A stretch of 64,000 bases of DNA from Ardenticatenales bacterium (lineage in GTDB: Bacteria > Chloroflexota > Anaerolineae > Promineifilales > Promineifilaceae). The DNA is taken from the NCBI GenBank assembly GCA_020634575.1, contig JACKBM010000029.1, forward strand, positions 11,319 through 75,318, read 5' to 3'. This document shows, piece after piece, positions 47,793 through 56,608 of this stretch. The translations under genes and the position numbers were made by a program. Position 1 is the stretch's first letter, and every line of letters starts with the position of its first letter. The notes under the pieces are model-generated. The model searched no databases. It saw nothing but the letters and a program-made list of their open reading frames with translations, and was not told the DNA's origin.

Positions 47793-50159
47793 TTAACCCG
47801 CCGCCTGCAACAACTCCCACACCTTCGCCGGGCTCAGCGGGATTTCCAGAATCTCAATGCCAGTTTGACCCAATGCATCCTCGATTGCCTGGGCAAAAAG
47901 CGGCCCAGTAGGGATAGCGCCGGCCTCACCTGCCCCCTTGATGCCCAACGGGTTAAGTGGCGAAGCGGTTGTGATATGGTCGATTTCCAGCCGCGGCACA
48001 TCCAGCGCCGTGGGCAGCAGATAATCCATGAAGGAGCCGGTCAGGAGCTGACCATTTTCATCATATTCCAGTTTCTCGAAGAAGGCGTTGCCAATGCCCT
48101 GGGCCACGCCACCCTGAATCTGGCCATCCAGAATCAACGGATTGATGACGACGCCACAATCATGCACAACCACATATTTCTGAATGGTCAACGCCATCGT
48201 CTCCGGGTCCAGCTCAATGATCATGGCATGTATACCGCTGGCCGTCGCCCCATATTTCGGCCCAAAGTAGTTGCTGGACTCCAGCCCCGGCTCGGTACCT
48301 GGCTGGACAGCACCGCGCATCGGGTTGGCCGCCTGGGCCAGCTGGCCCAACGGAATGGCCCGATCCGGCACACCGCGCACCGAGACCTGGCCATTCGCCA
48401 GCTCCAGGTCCGCTTCAGCTGCCTCCAGCAGCTCGCTGGCCAGACGCAAGATCTTACCGCGCACGTCCCGAGCTGCTTCGTTGATGGCGTTACCCGCCAC
48501 GACCGCGCCGCGACTGGCAAAGGTGCCGGCACCCCAATGGAACTGGTCGGTATCGCCCGTCACCACATCCACCTGGGTCACATCCACGCCAACCTGGTCG
48601 GCGACGATCTGGGCGAAGGATGTGAAGTGCCCCTGACCCTGCGTGCCAATGCCGGTGGCCACGCTAACCCTACCATTGTTCTGCACCTGCACCCGCGCCC
48701 CTTCGTACGGGCCGATGCCGGTCCCTTCCACGTAAGAAACCATACCCAGACCGGGCAGGCGCCCCTCTGACCGCGCTTTGGGCTGCGTCTCCCGGTAAAA
48801 CTGCTCGTAACCGATAAGCTCAAGCGCCTTGTCCAAAGCCGGTTCGTAATTGCCGCTGTCGTAGGTAAGCGGAGCAAAGTCCTGGTAGATGATCTCGTTG
48901 TTGTAGGGAAACTGATCCGGCCGGATAAAATTGCGCCGCCGCATCGCCATCTTGTCGATCCCCAGCTCACGGGCGCCGATATCCAGCAGCCGCTCCATCA
49001 CAAAAACACCGTGCTGCCGCCCGGCACCCCGGTAGGGCGTCACAATGGGCTTGTTGGTGAACACGGAGGTGAAGGTGCTCTGGTAATGCTGGATGTCGTA
49101 ACAGCCCAGCAGGGTGCATTGGCTGTTGAGCGGCACCGTCAGCCCGTAGGGAGCGTAGGCACCGGCATCGTGGAAGAAGCGGTCCCGCACGGCCAGGATG
49201 CGGCCTTCGGCGTCAAAAGCGGCTTCGGCGTAATGGACCTGGTCCCGTTCCTGAGTCGTGGCCACGAAATGTTCGGCCCGGTCTTCGATCCATTTGACCG
49301 GCCGGTCCAGCTGCATCGCGATCCAGGGCACCAGCATTTCAGCCGGATAAAACATCATGATTTTCGGCCCAAAGCCGCCACCGATAAACGGGGCAATCAC
49401 CCGCACCTGGTTTTCCGACAACCCCAAAAAGGCCGCCATCCCATTGCGGATGAAAACCGGCGCCTGGGTTGTGTCCCAGATGGTCATACGCGCCGCCCGC
49501 CGGTCCCATTGGGCCACCACGCCGCGCGTCTCCATCGGCGCGGAAGCGCCGTGGTCGTAGTAAAAGCGCCGTTTGACCACGAGATGGGCTTCCGCCGCGA
49601 TGGCGTCAAACTCCCGGCCGCGCCCCTTGACCTGGACAAGATGAGCGTTCACATTGCCCAATTCGCCATCGACCAGAGGCAGCTCTTCGTAAAGCTGCGG
49701 CGCGTCGGGCTGACTGCCGGCCTCAGCATCCACAACCGGGTCGAGGATCTCATAGTCGGCCCAGATCATCTCAGCCGCATCTTCCGCCTGGTAGCGGCTC
49801 TCCGCCACCACGACAGCCACCGGCTCACCAACATAACGAACCTTGTCCTTCGCCAGCGGCACCTGCGTCCGCTCGTTAAACACCAGCCCAGCCACCGGCG
49901 GCGGCGGCACGAGCAACGGACCGTGCTGCCAGTAGTCGCCCAGGTCAGCCGCCGTATACACTGCCACCACACCCGGCATTTCCAGCGCCCCCTCGGTCTC
50001 AATGCTGAGCAAACGGGCATGCGCATGCGGGCTACGCACAAAGGCGAGATAAACCATCCCCGGCAAATCGACGTCGTCGACAAACAGCGCCTGCCCGGTG
50101 AGCAGGCGGGGATCCTCGTTACGTTTGATTCGTTGGCCGAAAAACTGTGTGGCTGCCAT
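47793..50159 (-). CDS. Xanthine dehydrogenase/CO-dehydrogenase-type molybdopterin-binding large subunit
   Basis: This 788-residue catalytic subunit belongs to a molybdenum hydroxylase (CoxL/aldehyde oxidase family) that inserts a water-derived OH into aldehydes or N-heterocycles. Seen are GQRIKRNEDPRLLTGQALFVDDV, IGGGFGPK, the active-site loop TPYRGAGR (375-381; the CODH-specific VAYRCSFR loop is absent, so it is not an aerobic CO dehydrogenase), QGQGHFTSFAQ, and KGAGEAG with catalytic E745. The ATG at 50159 has GAGAGG 7 bp upstream. Partner small and medium subunits are encoded at 56688 and 58664, unusually separated from it by other enzymes. Confidence 0.93.
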   Translation of the reverse strand: MAATQFFGQRIKRNEDPRLLTGQALFVDDVDLPGMVYLAFVRSPHAHARLLSIETEGALEMPGVVAVYTAADLGDYWQHGPLLVPPPPVAGLVFNERTQVPLAKDKVRYVGEPVAVVVAESRYQAEDAAEMIWADYEILDPVVDAEAGSQPDAPQLYEELPLVDGELGNVNAHLVQVKGRGREFDAIAAEAHLVVKRRFYYDHGASAPMETRGVVAQWDRRAARMTIWDTTQAPVFIRNGMAAFLGLSENQVRVIAPFIGGGFGPKIMMFYPAEMLVPWIAMQLDRPVKWIEDRAEHFVATTQERDQVHYAEAAFDAEGRILAVRDRFFHDAGAYAPYGLTVPLNSQCTLLGCYDIQHYQSTFTSVFTNKPIVTPYRGAGRQHGVFVMERLLDIGARELGIDKMAMRRRNFIRPDQFPYNNEIIYQDFAPLTYDSGNYEPALDKALELIGYEQFYRETQPKARSEGRLPGLGMVSYVEGTGIGPYEGARVQVQNNGRVSVATGIGTQGQGHFTSFAQIVADQVGVDVTQVDVVTGDTDQFHWGAGTFASRGAVVAGNAINEAARDVRGKILRLASELLEAAEADLELANGQVSVRGVPDRAIPLGQLAQAANPMRGAVQPGTEPGLESSNYFGPKYGATASGIHAMIIELDPETMALTIQKYVVVHDCGVVINPLILDGQIQGGVAQGIGNAFFEKLEYDENGQLLTGSFMDYLLPTALDVPRLEIDHITTASPLNPLGIKGAGEAGAIPTGPLFAQAIEDALGQTGIEILEIPLSPAKVWELLQAAG

Positions 50160-50188
50160 ACGCATACCTCTCGCGAAATACAGTTGCG

Positions 50189-50414
50189 TGTCCTGCCGAG
50201 GAGCCCGAACGGCTCCCACTCACGCACACATTTGCGGGCGACGAGGCAACCTTGCGGCACCGCTACGTGCGCTCCGCTTGGCCAGCGCCGTAAGGTTGCC
50301 TCGTCGCTGTCCGTGTTTTGGTTTGTTTTGGGCCGTAACCCCGCTCCTCGGCATGACAGGCGGAGGTGTTGGTGGATAGCCGCCGAACCAGCAACCCCGC
50401 TCCTCGGCATGACA
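50189..50414. repeat. Composite inverted-repeat element (about 226 bp)
   Basis: An outer pair TGTCCTGCCGAGGAGC (50189-50204) and GCTCCTCGGCATGACA (50343-50358, repeated at 50399-50414) encloses a strong 21-nt hairpin with one mismatch: arms 50238-50258 (GCGACGAGGCAACC...) and 50287-50307, 28-nt loop. The core CTCGGCATGACA recurs at 53433-53444. No coding capacity is seen; the whole fills the gap between the cyclase stop and the large-subunit start. Confidence 0.75.
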
Positions 50415-50430
50415 CGGCGCGGGGCGAGCC

Positions 50431-52104
50431 CTATTTCTCTTTAAAGGCCGTGAACCGGCCCCAGCATGACGCCAGCTCTACCCCTTTGGGAATGAAGCTG
50501 ACGAAGAAATACCGGCCGGATTCCGCTCCCGCCAGGTCGCCGCCCAGGTTCTCGATGTGGACGACGCCTTTGGGGAACAGGTTCAGGTGCATGTCCTGAT
50601 AATATTGGTCCAGCGGGTAAATCTCATCCCAATCCCCTTCGTATTGGGCCAGCAGCTTTTCGTTGGCTTCCTCGAAGGTCTTGGGGTGGAAAATGCGCTG
50701 GATGGTGTTCATAGGATGCTCCATGGCCACACAATCCACGCCGAGATATTTGATCTTCTTCTTCAGACACCAGTCGGCAAAGTCCGGCGACGGGCCCGGA
50801 TGTTTGATCATGTAGCGGAACTCATCCGAGTCCGGGCTGTTCCAGCCGTATTTGTGCCAGCCCGTCTTGACGATGAGAATGTCACCTTCTTCTACATCGA
50901 CAACACTTTCAATCATCTCGGGCGTGTAGACACTGGTATTGCTGACGTATGCCGAAATGTCGGCGAAGGCGGCCTTGCCGAACCAGTAATCAAAGGGCAT
51001 TTTGCCGATGGTGCGGCCGGCCGCATGGAAATGGACCTCGCCATCCATATGCGACGCCAGATGGAAGCTGGCCCGGCAATGGGCGTTGTTGCGCCCCATG
51101 CCGAAATATTGGCCGCCGACCCGCTTGGTGTAGGTCAGCGTCAACGGCTCGTAGTTGGCCCATTGCGGCGTCTGCACGCTGAAAGGCAGCGTGAGGTCCA
51201 TCATCTGGATGTCGTTTTTCATGGCGGCGAAGAAGTCAGCTTCGCTCATACCGGCCGGTGGCCGCAGCGCCATCGCCCGGCTCCAGCTTGACTCCACTTC
51301 CATAAATGGCAACGCCCCAATCATGATCCAGGCCCGCTGGTTGTTCAATTCATTGAGCTGTCCCCCCAACGCCTCGGCCAGCAATGTGTTGGATTTGGGC
51401 AGGCGAATGTGGGTCTGCTCGTAATACGCCTCGGGCGGATATAGTTCATCCCAACTCTGACCAGTCTCTGCCATCAGCTTCGCTTCAGCCTTGGCAAAAT
51501 CCCGTCCATGCATGTAGCGGATGTTGGTGTTCATCGGGTGCTCAGCACAGCCGCAATCCACCGCCACGATCTTCAACTCCATCTCCATCGCCCAATCAAA
51601 GAATTCCGGCGACGGCCCTGGATGGCGCACATAAAAGCCAAATTCCTTGCTCTCAATACCACCCTGCGCATCTTCATTGTAAGTGTCCGGCAAATTGTAG
51701 GCATGGCGGTGATAGCCGGTGTTGATGATCAAAATATCCCCTTTCTTGACCTCAACCTTAGCCGTGATCATCTCCGGCGTGTAGATGCTGTAATCAGACA
51801 CCACGTCGGAAAGATCAACCACAACGCCTTCGCCACATAATCTATCCAGCGGGATGTCAGCGATGGCCTTGGCCCCGGAATGGAAGGCGCGCGGCCCCAC
51901 CAGATGCGTGCCGGTGTTATTGCTCCACTCAATGAATTGGCCATTGGCCCCCTGACCACCACCGTAAGCGCCGGTCACCCGCTTAAAAAAGTGCACCTGC
52001 AACGCCTTCTCCCCCGGCCACGGCGGCGTAAAAATCGACAAATCCTGCGTCAGGTCATACCACTGCGCATTGGTTAATAGCTCAATTACCTGTTTACGAT
52101 CCAT
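50431..52104 (-). CDS. Tandem-duplicated cyclase-family hydrolase (kynurenine formamidase/isatin hydrolase fold)
   Basis: This 557-residue protein is about twice the usual length and contains two copies of the cyclase (PF04199) domain, residues about 10-265 and 300-550. Both copies carry YTPEMI, (V/E)xKGDILIxxTG, HPGPSPxFxDW and the (V/L)DCxxxEHPMNT block. The metal/active-site motif usually HxGTHxDxxxH is NNTGTHLVGPRAFH in copy 1 (first His and Asp lost) and LASHMDGEVHFH in copy 2 (His-Asp-His kept). Copy 2 is therefore the likelier active half. The family hydrolyses amide or lactam bonds, often in N-heterocycle breakdown. AGGAA precedes the start. Confidence 0.88.
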   Translation of the reverse strand: MDRKQVIELLTNAQWYDLTQDLSIFTPPWPGEKALQVHFFKRVTGAYGGGQGANGQFIEWSNNTGTHLVGPRAFHSGAKAIADIPLDRLCGEGVVVDLSDVVSDYSIYTPEMITAKVEVKKGDILIINTGYHRHAYNLPDTYNEDAQGGIESKEFGFYVRHPGPSPEFFDWAMEMELKIVAVDCGCAEHPMNTNIRYMHGRDFAKAEAKLMAETGQSWDELYPPEAYYEQTHIRLPKSNTLLAEALGGQLNELNNQRAWIMIGALPFMEVESSWSRAMALRPPAGMSEADFFAAMKNDIQMMDLTLPFSVQTPQWANYEPLTLTYTKRVGGQYFGMGRNNAHCRASFHLASHMDGEVHFHAAGRTIGKMPFDYWFGKAAFADISAYVSNTSVYTPEMIESVVDVEEGDILIVKTGWHKYGWNSPDSDEFRYMIKHPGPSPDFADWCLKKKIKYLGVDCVAMEHPMNTIQRIFHPKTFEEANEKLLAQYEGDWDEIYPLDQYYQDMHLNLFPKGVVHIENLGGDLAGAESGRYFFVSFIPKGVELASCWGRFTAFKEK

Positions 52105-52120
52105 GTGTTCCTCTCTTCAC

Positions 52121-52169
52121 TAACAGCTAATAGCTAATAGCTGTTAGCTGTTAGCTGTTAGCTGTTAGT
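52121..52169. repeat. Heptanucleotide tandem repeat, seven units
   Basis: Seven consecutive 7-mers fill the gap between two genes: TAACAGC, TAATAGC, TAATAGC, then TGTTAGC three times and TGTTAGT. Left units are near inverse complements of right ones, so the array can also fold. It resembles the heptamer STRR repeats known from cyanobacteria. Confidence 0.85.
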
Positions 52170-52172
52170 TTG

Positions 52173-53417
52173 TTAAAGATATTTTTCCGCGAAGGCCATC
52201 AAGGCATCCTCGAAAGCAGACATCGGCGGGCGGACGAGGCCGGCGCCGACCTGGCCAACGCCGGCATCCTTGTGGGCGATACCGGTGTTGATCCGCGGCG
52301 TCACCCCCAATTCAACGACCTTGCGAATATCAACGCCCACCGGTGTGCCCCGGAAATCGAGAGCCGGGATGGTGAATGCGGTGTGCTCGCCGACGGTGAT
52401 CTCGTACATCTCCAGCGTCGCATTCAGGGCATCCTGCGGCGTGCCGCTGATGAAGGTCACGATCGCCGGCGCGCTGGCCATGGCAAAGGCGCCAATACCG
52501 GCCGTTTCCGTGATCGTGCTGTCGCCGATGTCGCCGCTGGCGTCCGCCGCCGTAAACCCGGGGAAATAAAGCCCGTCTGGTTGCCCAACTGGCCCGGTGA
52601 ACCATTGGTCGCCCAGGCCACTGACACGAATACCGACGTCCGTCCCATTCCGGGCCATCACCGTCATCACAGTTGAGCCTTCGACGCCGTGGCCGGCATC
52701 AGCCATTGCCTTGCAGGCGGCCATGACCGGATTGAGCACGCTCAGGGCGTTGTCGCCCAGGAATTGCAGCACGGCGGCGGCTTCATGTTTGTCGTCGGCG
52801 GCGGCGGTGATCAGCGGCGCCAGCTTGGTCGTGTAAAGGATGGAGCCGGCCTTGTTGCGATTGTGCCCCTCATCGCCCATGTGCAGCGATTCGGCGAGCA
52901 GGGCGCGAATGTCGATGCCATCCTCGCTCATCGTCAGCGCTTCAGCCAGCAGCGGCCCCATCACATCGTTCATCCAATGCAGCTTCTTGATGACTTCTTC
53001 GCTATAAGCGCCATAACGCAGCACCTTGCCGTAGCCCTCGTTGAGGTTAGAGTATGCTTTGTTGCCATGGGTGACGTTTTCAATTTCGTACACCTTCATC
53101 GAAGCGGTGGTGACGCCGGCCATGGGGCCAACGCTGCTATGCTCGTGGCAGGGCGAAAGTTCAATTTCACCGGAGGTGATTAGCTTCTCGGCTTCCGCCT
53201 CATCGCTGGCCAGCCCTTCAAAAATCAGGCCGCCGATCAACGCCCCACGCATCGGGCCGGACGCCCGTTCCCAGGTGATGGGTGGGCCGGCGTGCAGCAA
53301 CAATTTGTCGTGCATGCCGGGAATCACATCCCGGGCCGTGGCCACCCCTTTCAGGATCGGCCGGGCCGCCGTCATCCGCTCTACTGCAATTTCATTTGCC
53401 TTATCAAAATCAACCAT
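52173..53417 (-). CDS. DUF1116 protein (YlbE/AllG-like, oxamate transcarbamylase subunit family)
   Basis: This 414-residue protein is of the DUF1116 family. It shows MHDKLLLHAGPPITWERASGPMRGALIGGLIFEG, ELSPCHEHSSVGPMAGVTTASM, NLNEGYGKVLRYGAY, HMGDEGHNRNKAG, MARNGTDVGIRVSG and FRGTPVGVDIRKVVELG, a highly conserved set. Family knowledge: E. coli YlbE works with FdrA and YlbF as oxamate transcarbamylase (AllFGH), making carbamoyl phosphate from oxalurate in allantoin fermentation. Here it follows FdrA by 77 bp, but the third partner (YlbF/DUF2877) is not in the window. GAGG precedes the start. Confidence 0.9.
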   Translation of the reverse strand: MVDFDKANEIAVERMTAARPILKGVATARDVIPGMHDKLLLHAGPPITWERASGPMRGALIGGLIFEGLASDEAEAEKLITSGEIELSPCHEHSSVGPMAGVTTASMKVYEIENVTHGNKAYSNLNEGYGKVLRYGAYSEEVIKKLHWMNDVMGPLLAEALTMSEDGIDIRALLAESLHMGDEGHNRNKAGSILYTTKLAPLITAAADDKHEAAAVLQFLGDNALSVLNPVMAACKAMADAGHGVEGSTVMTVMARNGTDVGIRVSGLGDQWFTGPVGQPDGLYFPGFTAADASGDIGDSTITETAGIGAFAMASAPAIVTFISGTPQDALNATLEMYEITVGEHTAFTIPALDFRGTPVGVDIRKVVELGVTPRINTGIAHKDAGVGQVGAGLVRPPMSAFEDALMAFAEKYL

Positions 53418-53422
53418 CTTTA

Positions 53423-53444
53423 CCTCGCTACGCTCGGCATGACA
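53423..53444. repeat. TGTCATGCCGAGCG-type dispersed repeat
   Basis: The 22-nt element ending in GCTCGGCATGACA lies between the FdrA stop and the DUF1116 start. Its 12-nt core CTCGGCATGACA also occurs twice in the composite element at 50347-50358 and 50403-50414. On the minus strand it reads TGTCATGCCGAGCGTAGCGA, a form I know as a dispersed bacterial intergenic repeat. Confidence 0.65.
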
Positions 53445-53494
53445 AAACCCAGCGTGTGCATCAAGTCAAAAGACATTCCGAAATTCCCTCGTTT

Positions 53495-55150
53495 CTAGCT
53501 GCGCCGCGAGGGGCTCTTTAGCCTGGCCAGGATGTCCATCATCTTTTCGTTGCCACCGGCCGGTGGCCGCCAATCAACCTGCACCGAAGTCGCCCCCTGG
53601 CCCGTCAGGCTATCACGGAACGATTCCAACCCCACGTTGATGGCCACCAATTCTTTGCCGAAGGTAACCGGAGCGCCAGTTTCCGCAGCAGCAGGCAACC
53701 GATCCAGAACATGCGCCACGGCCCCATTTGTATCCGGCACAACCGTAGCGCCCGCAGCGGCAAACGCCTCAACATGGTAAGCCAACCCCTGCGGATCTTC
53801 CGGCGTCCCCAGCAGCAACACCACAACAGGTTTGTCCACCGCCGCAATCGCCGGGGCCAGCTCCGCCGCCGGGTCCGGATGGGCGCCTTCGCCTAAAACC
53901 ACATCCAGCAATATCAGCCCCGTCTCCGGGTCCGCCGCTTCCTGGCGCAGCCGGCGCAGGCGCAAATCATTGTCCATCATCGGGTGCAACCGCCCCTGGG
54001 TAAAATCATCTTCGCCCATGTCGATGATGGTGTGGCCCTCTGAGTGCCAAACATCAGCCAGTTTCTGATCCGGCCGGATGGGCACATTCGTCTTCAGCGG
54101 CAAAAAACTTTGCAAACCCAACACCATTTCATACGCCAGCGTCCCGCCGGAAAACAGACCGCGCAGGTAACCATTGAGCGGCTCGGGTTGTTCGGCTACT
54201 GCCGAGACGTCCCCAGCCAGACCAACGGCCAGCTCAGCGGCCTCATCCAACGTCAGGGCGAAGTGCAGGTTGCCCAACTGCCGGGCCGGCGGCGCAAAGC
54301 CAATAAAATTGACCACGACCGGCTTGCTAACCTGACGCGCAGCCGTCAGCAGCCTGGCCGCCACTTCCGCTGAGGGCGGTTTGGAAATCAGACAGATGAC
54401 GCTGGTGGCCTCATCCGCTGCCAGGTAGGCCAGCGCCTGCAACGCCGTGCGCCCGCCGACCTCTGCCTTCAGGTCACGCCCGCCGGTGCCAAACGCCTGT
54501 GAAACACCGCCGTCGCGCCGATGCACACCGACGGTCACCGCCTGCAACCCCGTCCCGGACGCCGCCACCACGCCGATGTTGCCCCGGCGCACCCGATTGG
54601 CAAAGCCGAGCCCAATGCCGTTGATGATTGCCGTACCACAATCCGGGCCCATGACCAGCAGACCACGTTCAGCCGCCTTTGTCTTGAGCTTGATTTCATC
54701 GTCCAATGAGACATTGTCACTGTACAGAAAGACGTGTTTACCCAGTTCGAGCGCCTCATCGGCCACCTCGGCAGCATAGCGGCCCGGCACGGAAATCAGG
54801 ACCCAATCCGCAGCCGGCAAATTTCGGGCCGCTGCAGCCAGGCTGCGCGGCCGAAAATCCTGGGCCGTCGTGGCCCGCCGGCGCTGCAGCAAACTATCCA
54901 CCTGACCAATGGCTGCCTGCGCCGCTGCGTCATCTGCCCCATTGACGATGATCAGCAGATCGTCCGCTTTGGCCTCAATGCCGGCCAGGTCAAAGCCGGT
55001 CGACAACAGCACATCCCGATTGGCCGGCGTCGCCATGACCACGCCCGCATCTTCCACGCCGGGCAGCGCCGCCAAGGCCTTTTGCAACTGCATCAGGATC
55101 ACCGAATCAAAATAGGCCCCCGCCCGAATCTCAAACTGCGTCGCACTCAT
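53495..55150 (-). CDS. FdrA family protein (acyl-CoA-synthetase-like; AllF-type transcarbamylase subunit)
   Basis: This 551-residue protein has the succinyl-CoA-synthetase-like folds of FdrA. The N-terminal part is AGAYFDSVILMQLQKALAALPGVEDAGVVMATPANRDVL; then come a Rossmann-type CoA-binding-like segment LISVPGRYAAEVADEALELGKHVFLYSDNVS, LLVMGPDCGTAIINGIGLGFANRVRRGNIGVVAASGTGLQ and GTGGRDLKAEVGG. A ligase-CoA-like C-terminal half has MMDNDLRLRRLRQEAADPETGLILLDVVLGEGAHPDPA. ATG 55150 is chosen (AAGGG 7 bp upstream, repeat DNA before it). With the DUF1116 protein it should form a carbamoyltransferase that yields carbamoyl phosphate; the carbamoyl donor here is unknown. Confidence 0.9.
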   Translation of the reverse strand: MSATQFEIRAGAYFDSVILMQLQKALAALPGVEDAGVVMATPANRDVLLSTGFDLAGIEAKADDLLIIVNGADDAAAQAAIGQVDSLLQRRRATTAQDFRPRSLAAAARNLPAADWVLISVPGRYAAEVADEALELGKHVFLYSDNVSLDDEIKLKTKAAERGLLVMGPDCGTAIINGIGLGFANRVRRGNIGVVAASGTGLQAVTVGVHRRDGGVSQAFGTGGRDLKAEVGGRTALQALAYLAADEATSVICLISKPPSAEVAARLLTAARQVSKPVVVNFIGFAPPARQLGNLHFALTLDEAAELAVGLAGDVSAVAEQPEPLNGYLRGLFSGGTLAYEMVLGLQSFLPLKTNVPIRPDQKLADVWHSEGHTIIDMGEDDFTQGRLHPMMDNDLRLRRLRQEAADPETGLILLDVVLGEGAHPDPAAELAPAIAAVDKPVVVLLLGTPEDPQGLAYHVEAFAAAGATVVPDTNGAVAHVLDRLPAAAETGAPVTFGKELVAINVGLESFRDSLTGQGATSVQVDWRPPAGGNEKMMDILARLKSPSRRS

Positions 55151-55163
55151 AAGAGAACCCTTA

Positions 55164-55253
55164 GCCACAGATTTCGCAGATTTGGGGATTTTATGTTCGC
55201 GTCCCGAAGTTGGGATACGAGAGCCAAATCCTGTCATCTGCGAAATCTGTGGC
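55164..55253. repeat. Palindromic repeat with perfect 18-bp arms
   Basis: GCCACAGATTTCGCAGAT (55164-55181) and its exact inverse complement (55236-55253) flank a 54-nt centre that holds a smaller TCCC/GGGA hairpin. It sits between the amidase stop and the FdrA start and belongs with the GCCRCRRAT-type palindromes at 5930, 56609 and 62316. Confidence 0.85.
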
Positions 55254-55261
55254 AAAAAATA

Positions 55262-56566
55262 TCATCCGTGTATAGATAGGAGATCGTCTAGCTGTTGGCC
55301 GTAGACCATGAGCTCCTCGTCGTAGCCGTGTTTGCCGACTAACTGCAGGCCGAGCGGCAATCCCTCGTTGTTGATGCCGGTCGGGATCGTCAGCGACGGC
55401 AGGCCGCTGCAGGTCCAGGGCAGATTCATGACCGGGTCGCCGGTGGCATCGAGACCGGCCGGTGCCGGCCCTTGCGCTGCGGGGGCGATCCAGAAATCAA
55501 TCTCATGCTGGGCCATCAATTCTTCGAGCTCAGCACGCAAGCCCGCCTGCCGCGCCTGCCCGGTCGCGATCGCCTCGTCGCCCAGCGCCTCGCCGGCCTC
55601 CAGCATCGCCACCGTCTTAAAATGGTACTGGTCGCGATACTGGGTCAGCCAGGGCGCATGAAAGCGGGCCGCTTCAGCCGACATCAAATTGACATGCTCC
55701 TGGCGAATCGTCGGGAAATCCGCCATCGCCGGCACTGGTTTGACCAGGTAGCCAGCCGCCTGCAACTTCTCGACGGTGGCCTGGAAATGGGCCAGTCCCT
55801 CGGGCCACGCTTCGTTCAAGTACGGCCCCTGGGGGATGCCCAGGACCGGTTTGCCCTCATCTTCTGCCGTCCAATCCCAATCTGAGCAAAGAATAGGCGC
55901 CATCAGGCTGGTGCCGCTGACCCGGCGGGTGAAATAGCCGATGTGGTCCAGCGAATCTGACAGGGGGATGACGCCATCCCTGGCGATCCGGCCGGAACTG
56001 GGCTTATAGCCCACGACGCCGCAATAAGCAGCCGGCCGGTTAATGGAACCAATTGTCTGCGTGCCAAAGGCAAATGGGACCAGCGCCGCGCCAACCGCCG
56101 CGGCCGAGCCGCTGCTGGAGCCGCCCGGCGTGTGCGCCGGGTTGTGCGGATTGCGCGTCGGCCCTGGCGCAAAATAAGCAAACTCGGTGGTCACCGTTTT
56201 GCCCAGAACGATGGCGCCAGCCGCTTTCAGCCTGGTGACGCTGGACGCCTCCGTTCCCTGTAAATCAGCAGCCGGCAACTGGCTACCTGCCCGCGTCGTC
56301 ATCCCCGCAACATGAAAGATGTCCTTAACGCCAATCGGCAGGCCAAACAACACCGGTCGCATCTCCGGCTCCGGATATTCGGCCAGCAGCGCTGCCGCCT
56401 CGGCCCGCACCCGCTCCCACCGACCCGGCTCCGGCACAAACGCCAGCACCGCCGGCTCCCGCGCCACAAAATGAGCCTCTAGCTCCGCCAGGTAACCCAG
56501 CAAATCCACGCTGCCATTACACAGCCCTTTAACCAACTCCGGCAATGATCGTTCCAGCAAACTCAT
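55262..56566 (-). CDS. Amidase signature (AS) family hydrolase
   Basis: This 434-residue amidase has the Ser-cisSer-Lys triad: K81 in GLPIGVKDIFHVAGM, the cis-Ser (about S151) in TPGGSSSGSAAAVGAALVPFAFG, and nucleophile S174 in GTQTIGSINRPAAYCGVVGYKPS. The usual GTDTGGSIR loop is GTQTIGSIN here, so the oxyanion and pocket region is atypical. LPSLTIPTGINNEGLPLGLQLVGKHGYDEELM closes the domain. Substrates of relatives include aryl/alkyl amides, allophanate and ureido acids. The position among FdrA, an aldehyde dehydrogenase and hydroxylase subunits suggests hydrolysis of an amide intermediate of the same pathway. Confidence 0.9.
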   Translation of the reverse strand: MSLLERSLPELVKGLCNGSVDLLGYLAELEAHFVAREPAVLAFVPEPGRWERVRAEAAALLAEYPEPEMRPVLFGLPIGVKDIFHVAGMTTRAGSQLPAADLQGTEASSVTRLKAAGAIVLGKTVTTEFAYFAPGPTRNPHNPAHTPGGSSSGSAAAVGAALVPFAFGTQTIGSINRPAAYCGVVGYKPSSGRIARDGVIPLSDSLDHIGYFTRRVSGTSLMAPILCSDWDWTAEDEGKPVLGIPQGPYLNEAWPEGLAHFQATVEKLQAAGYLVKPVPAMADFPTIRQEHVNLMSAEAARFHAPWLTQYRDQYHFKTVAMLEAGEALGDEAIATGQARQAGLRAELEELMAQHEIDFWIAPAAQGPAPAGLDATGDPVMNLPWTCSGLPSLTIPTGINNEGLPLGLQLVGKHGYDEELMVYGQQLDDLLSIHG

Positions 56567-56608
56567 ACTCAAATCCCAAGGCCGCACGACGGCCAATGTT
56601 TGTTTTTG

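Noticed and set aside
50189..50414. Remnant insertion sequence
   Set aside because: No transposase fragment in any frame and no target duplication was recognised; it is listed only as a repeat.
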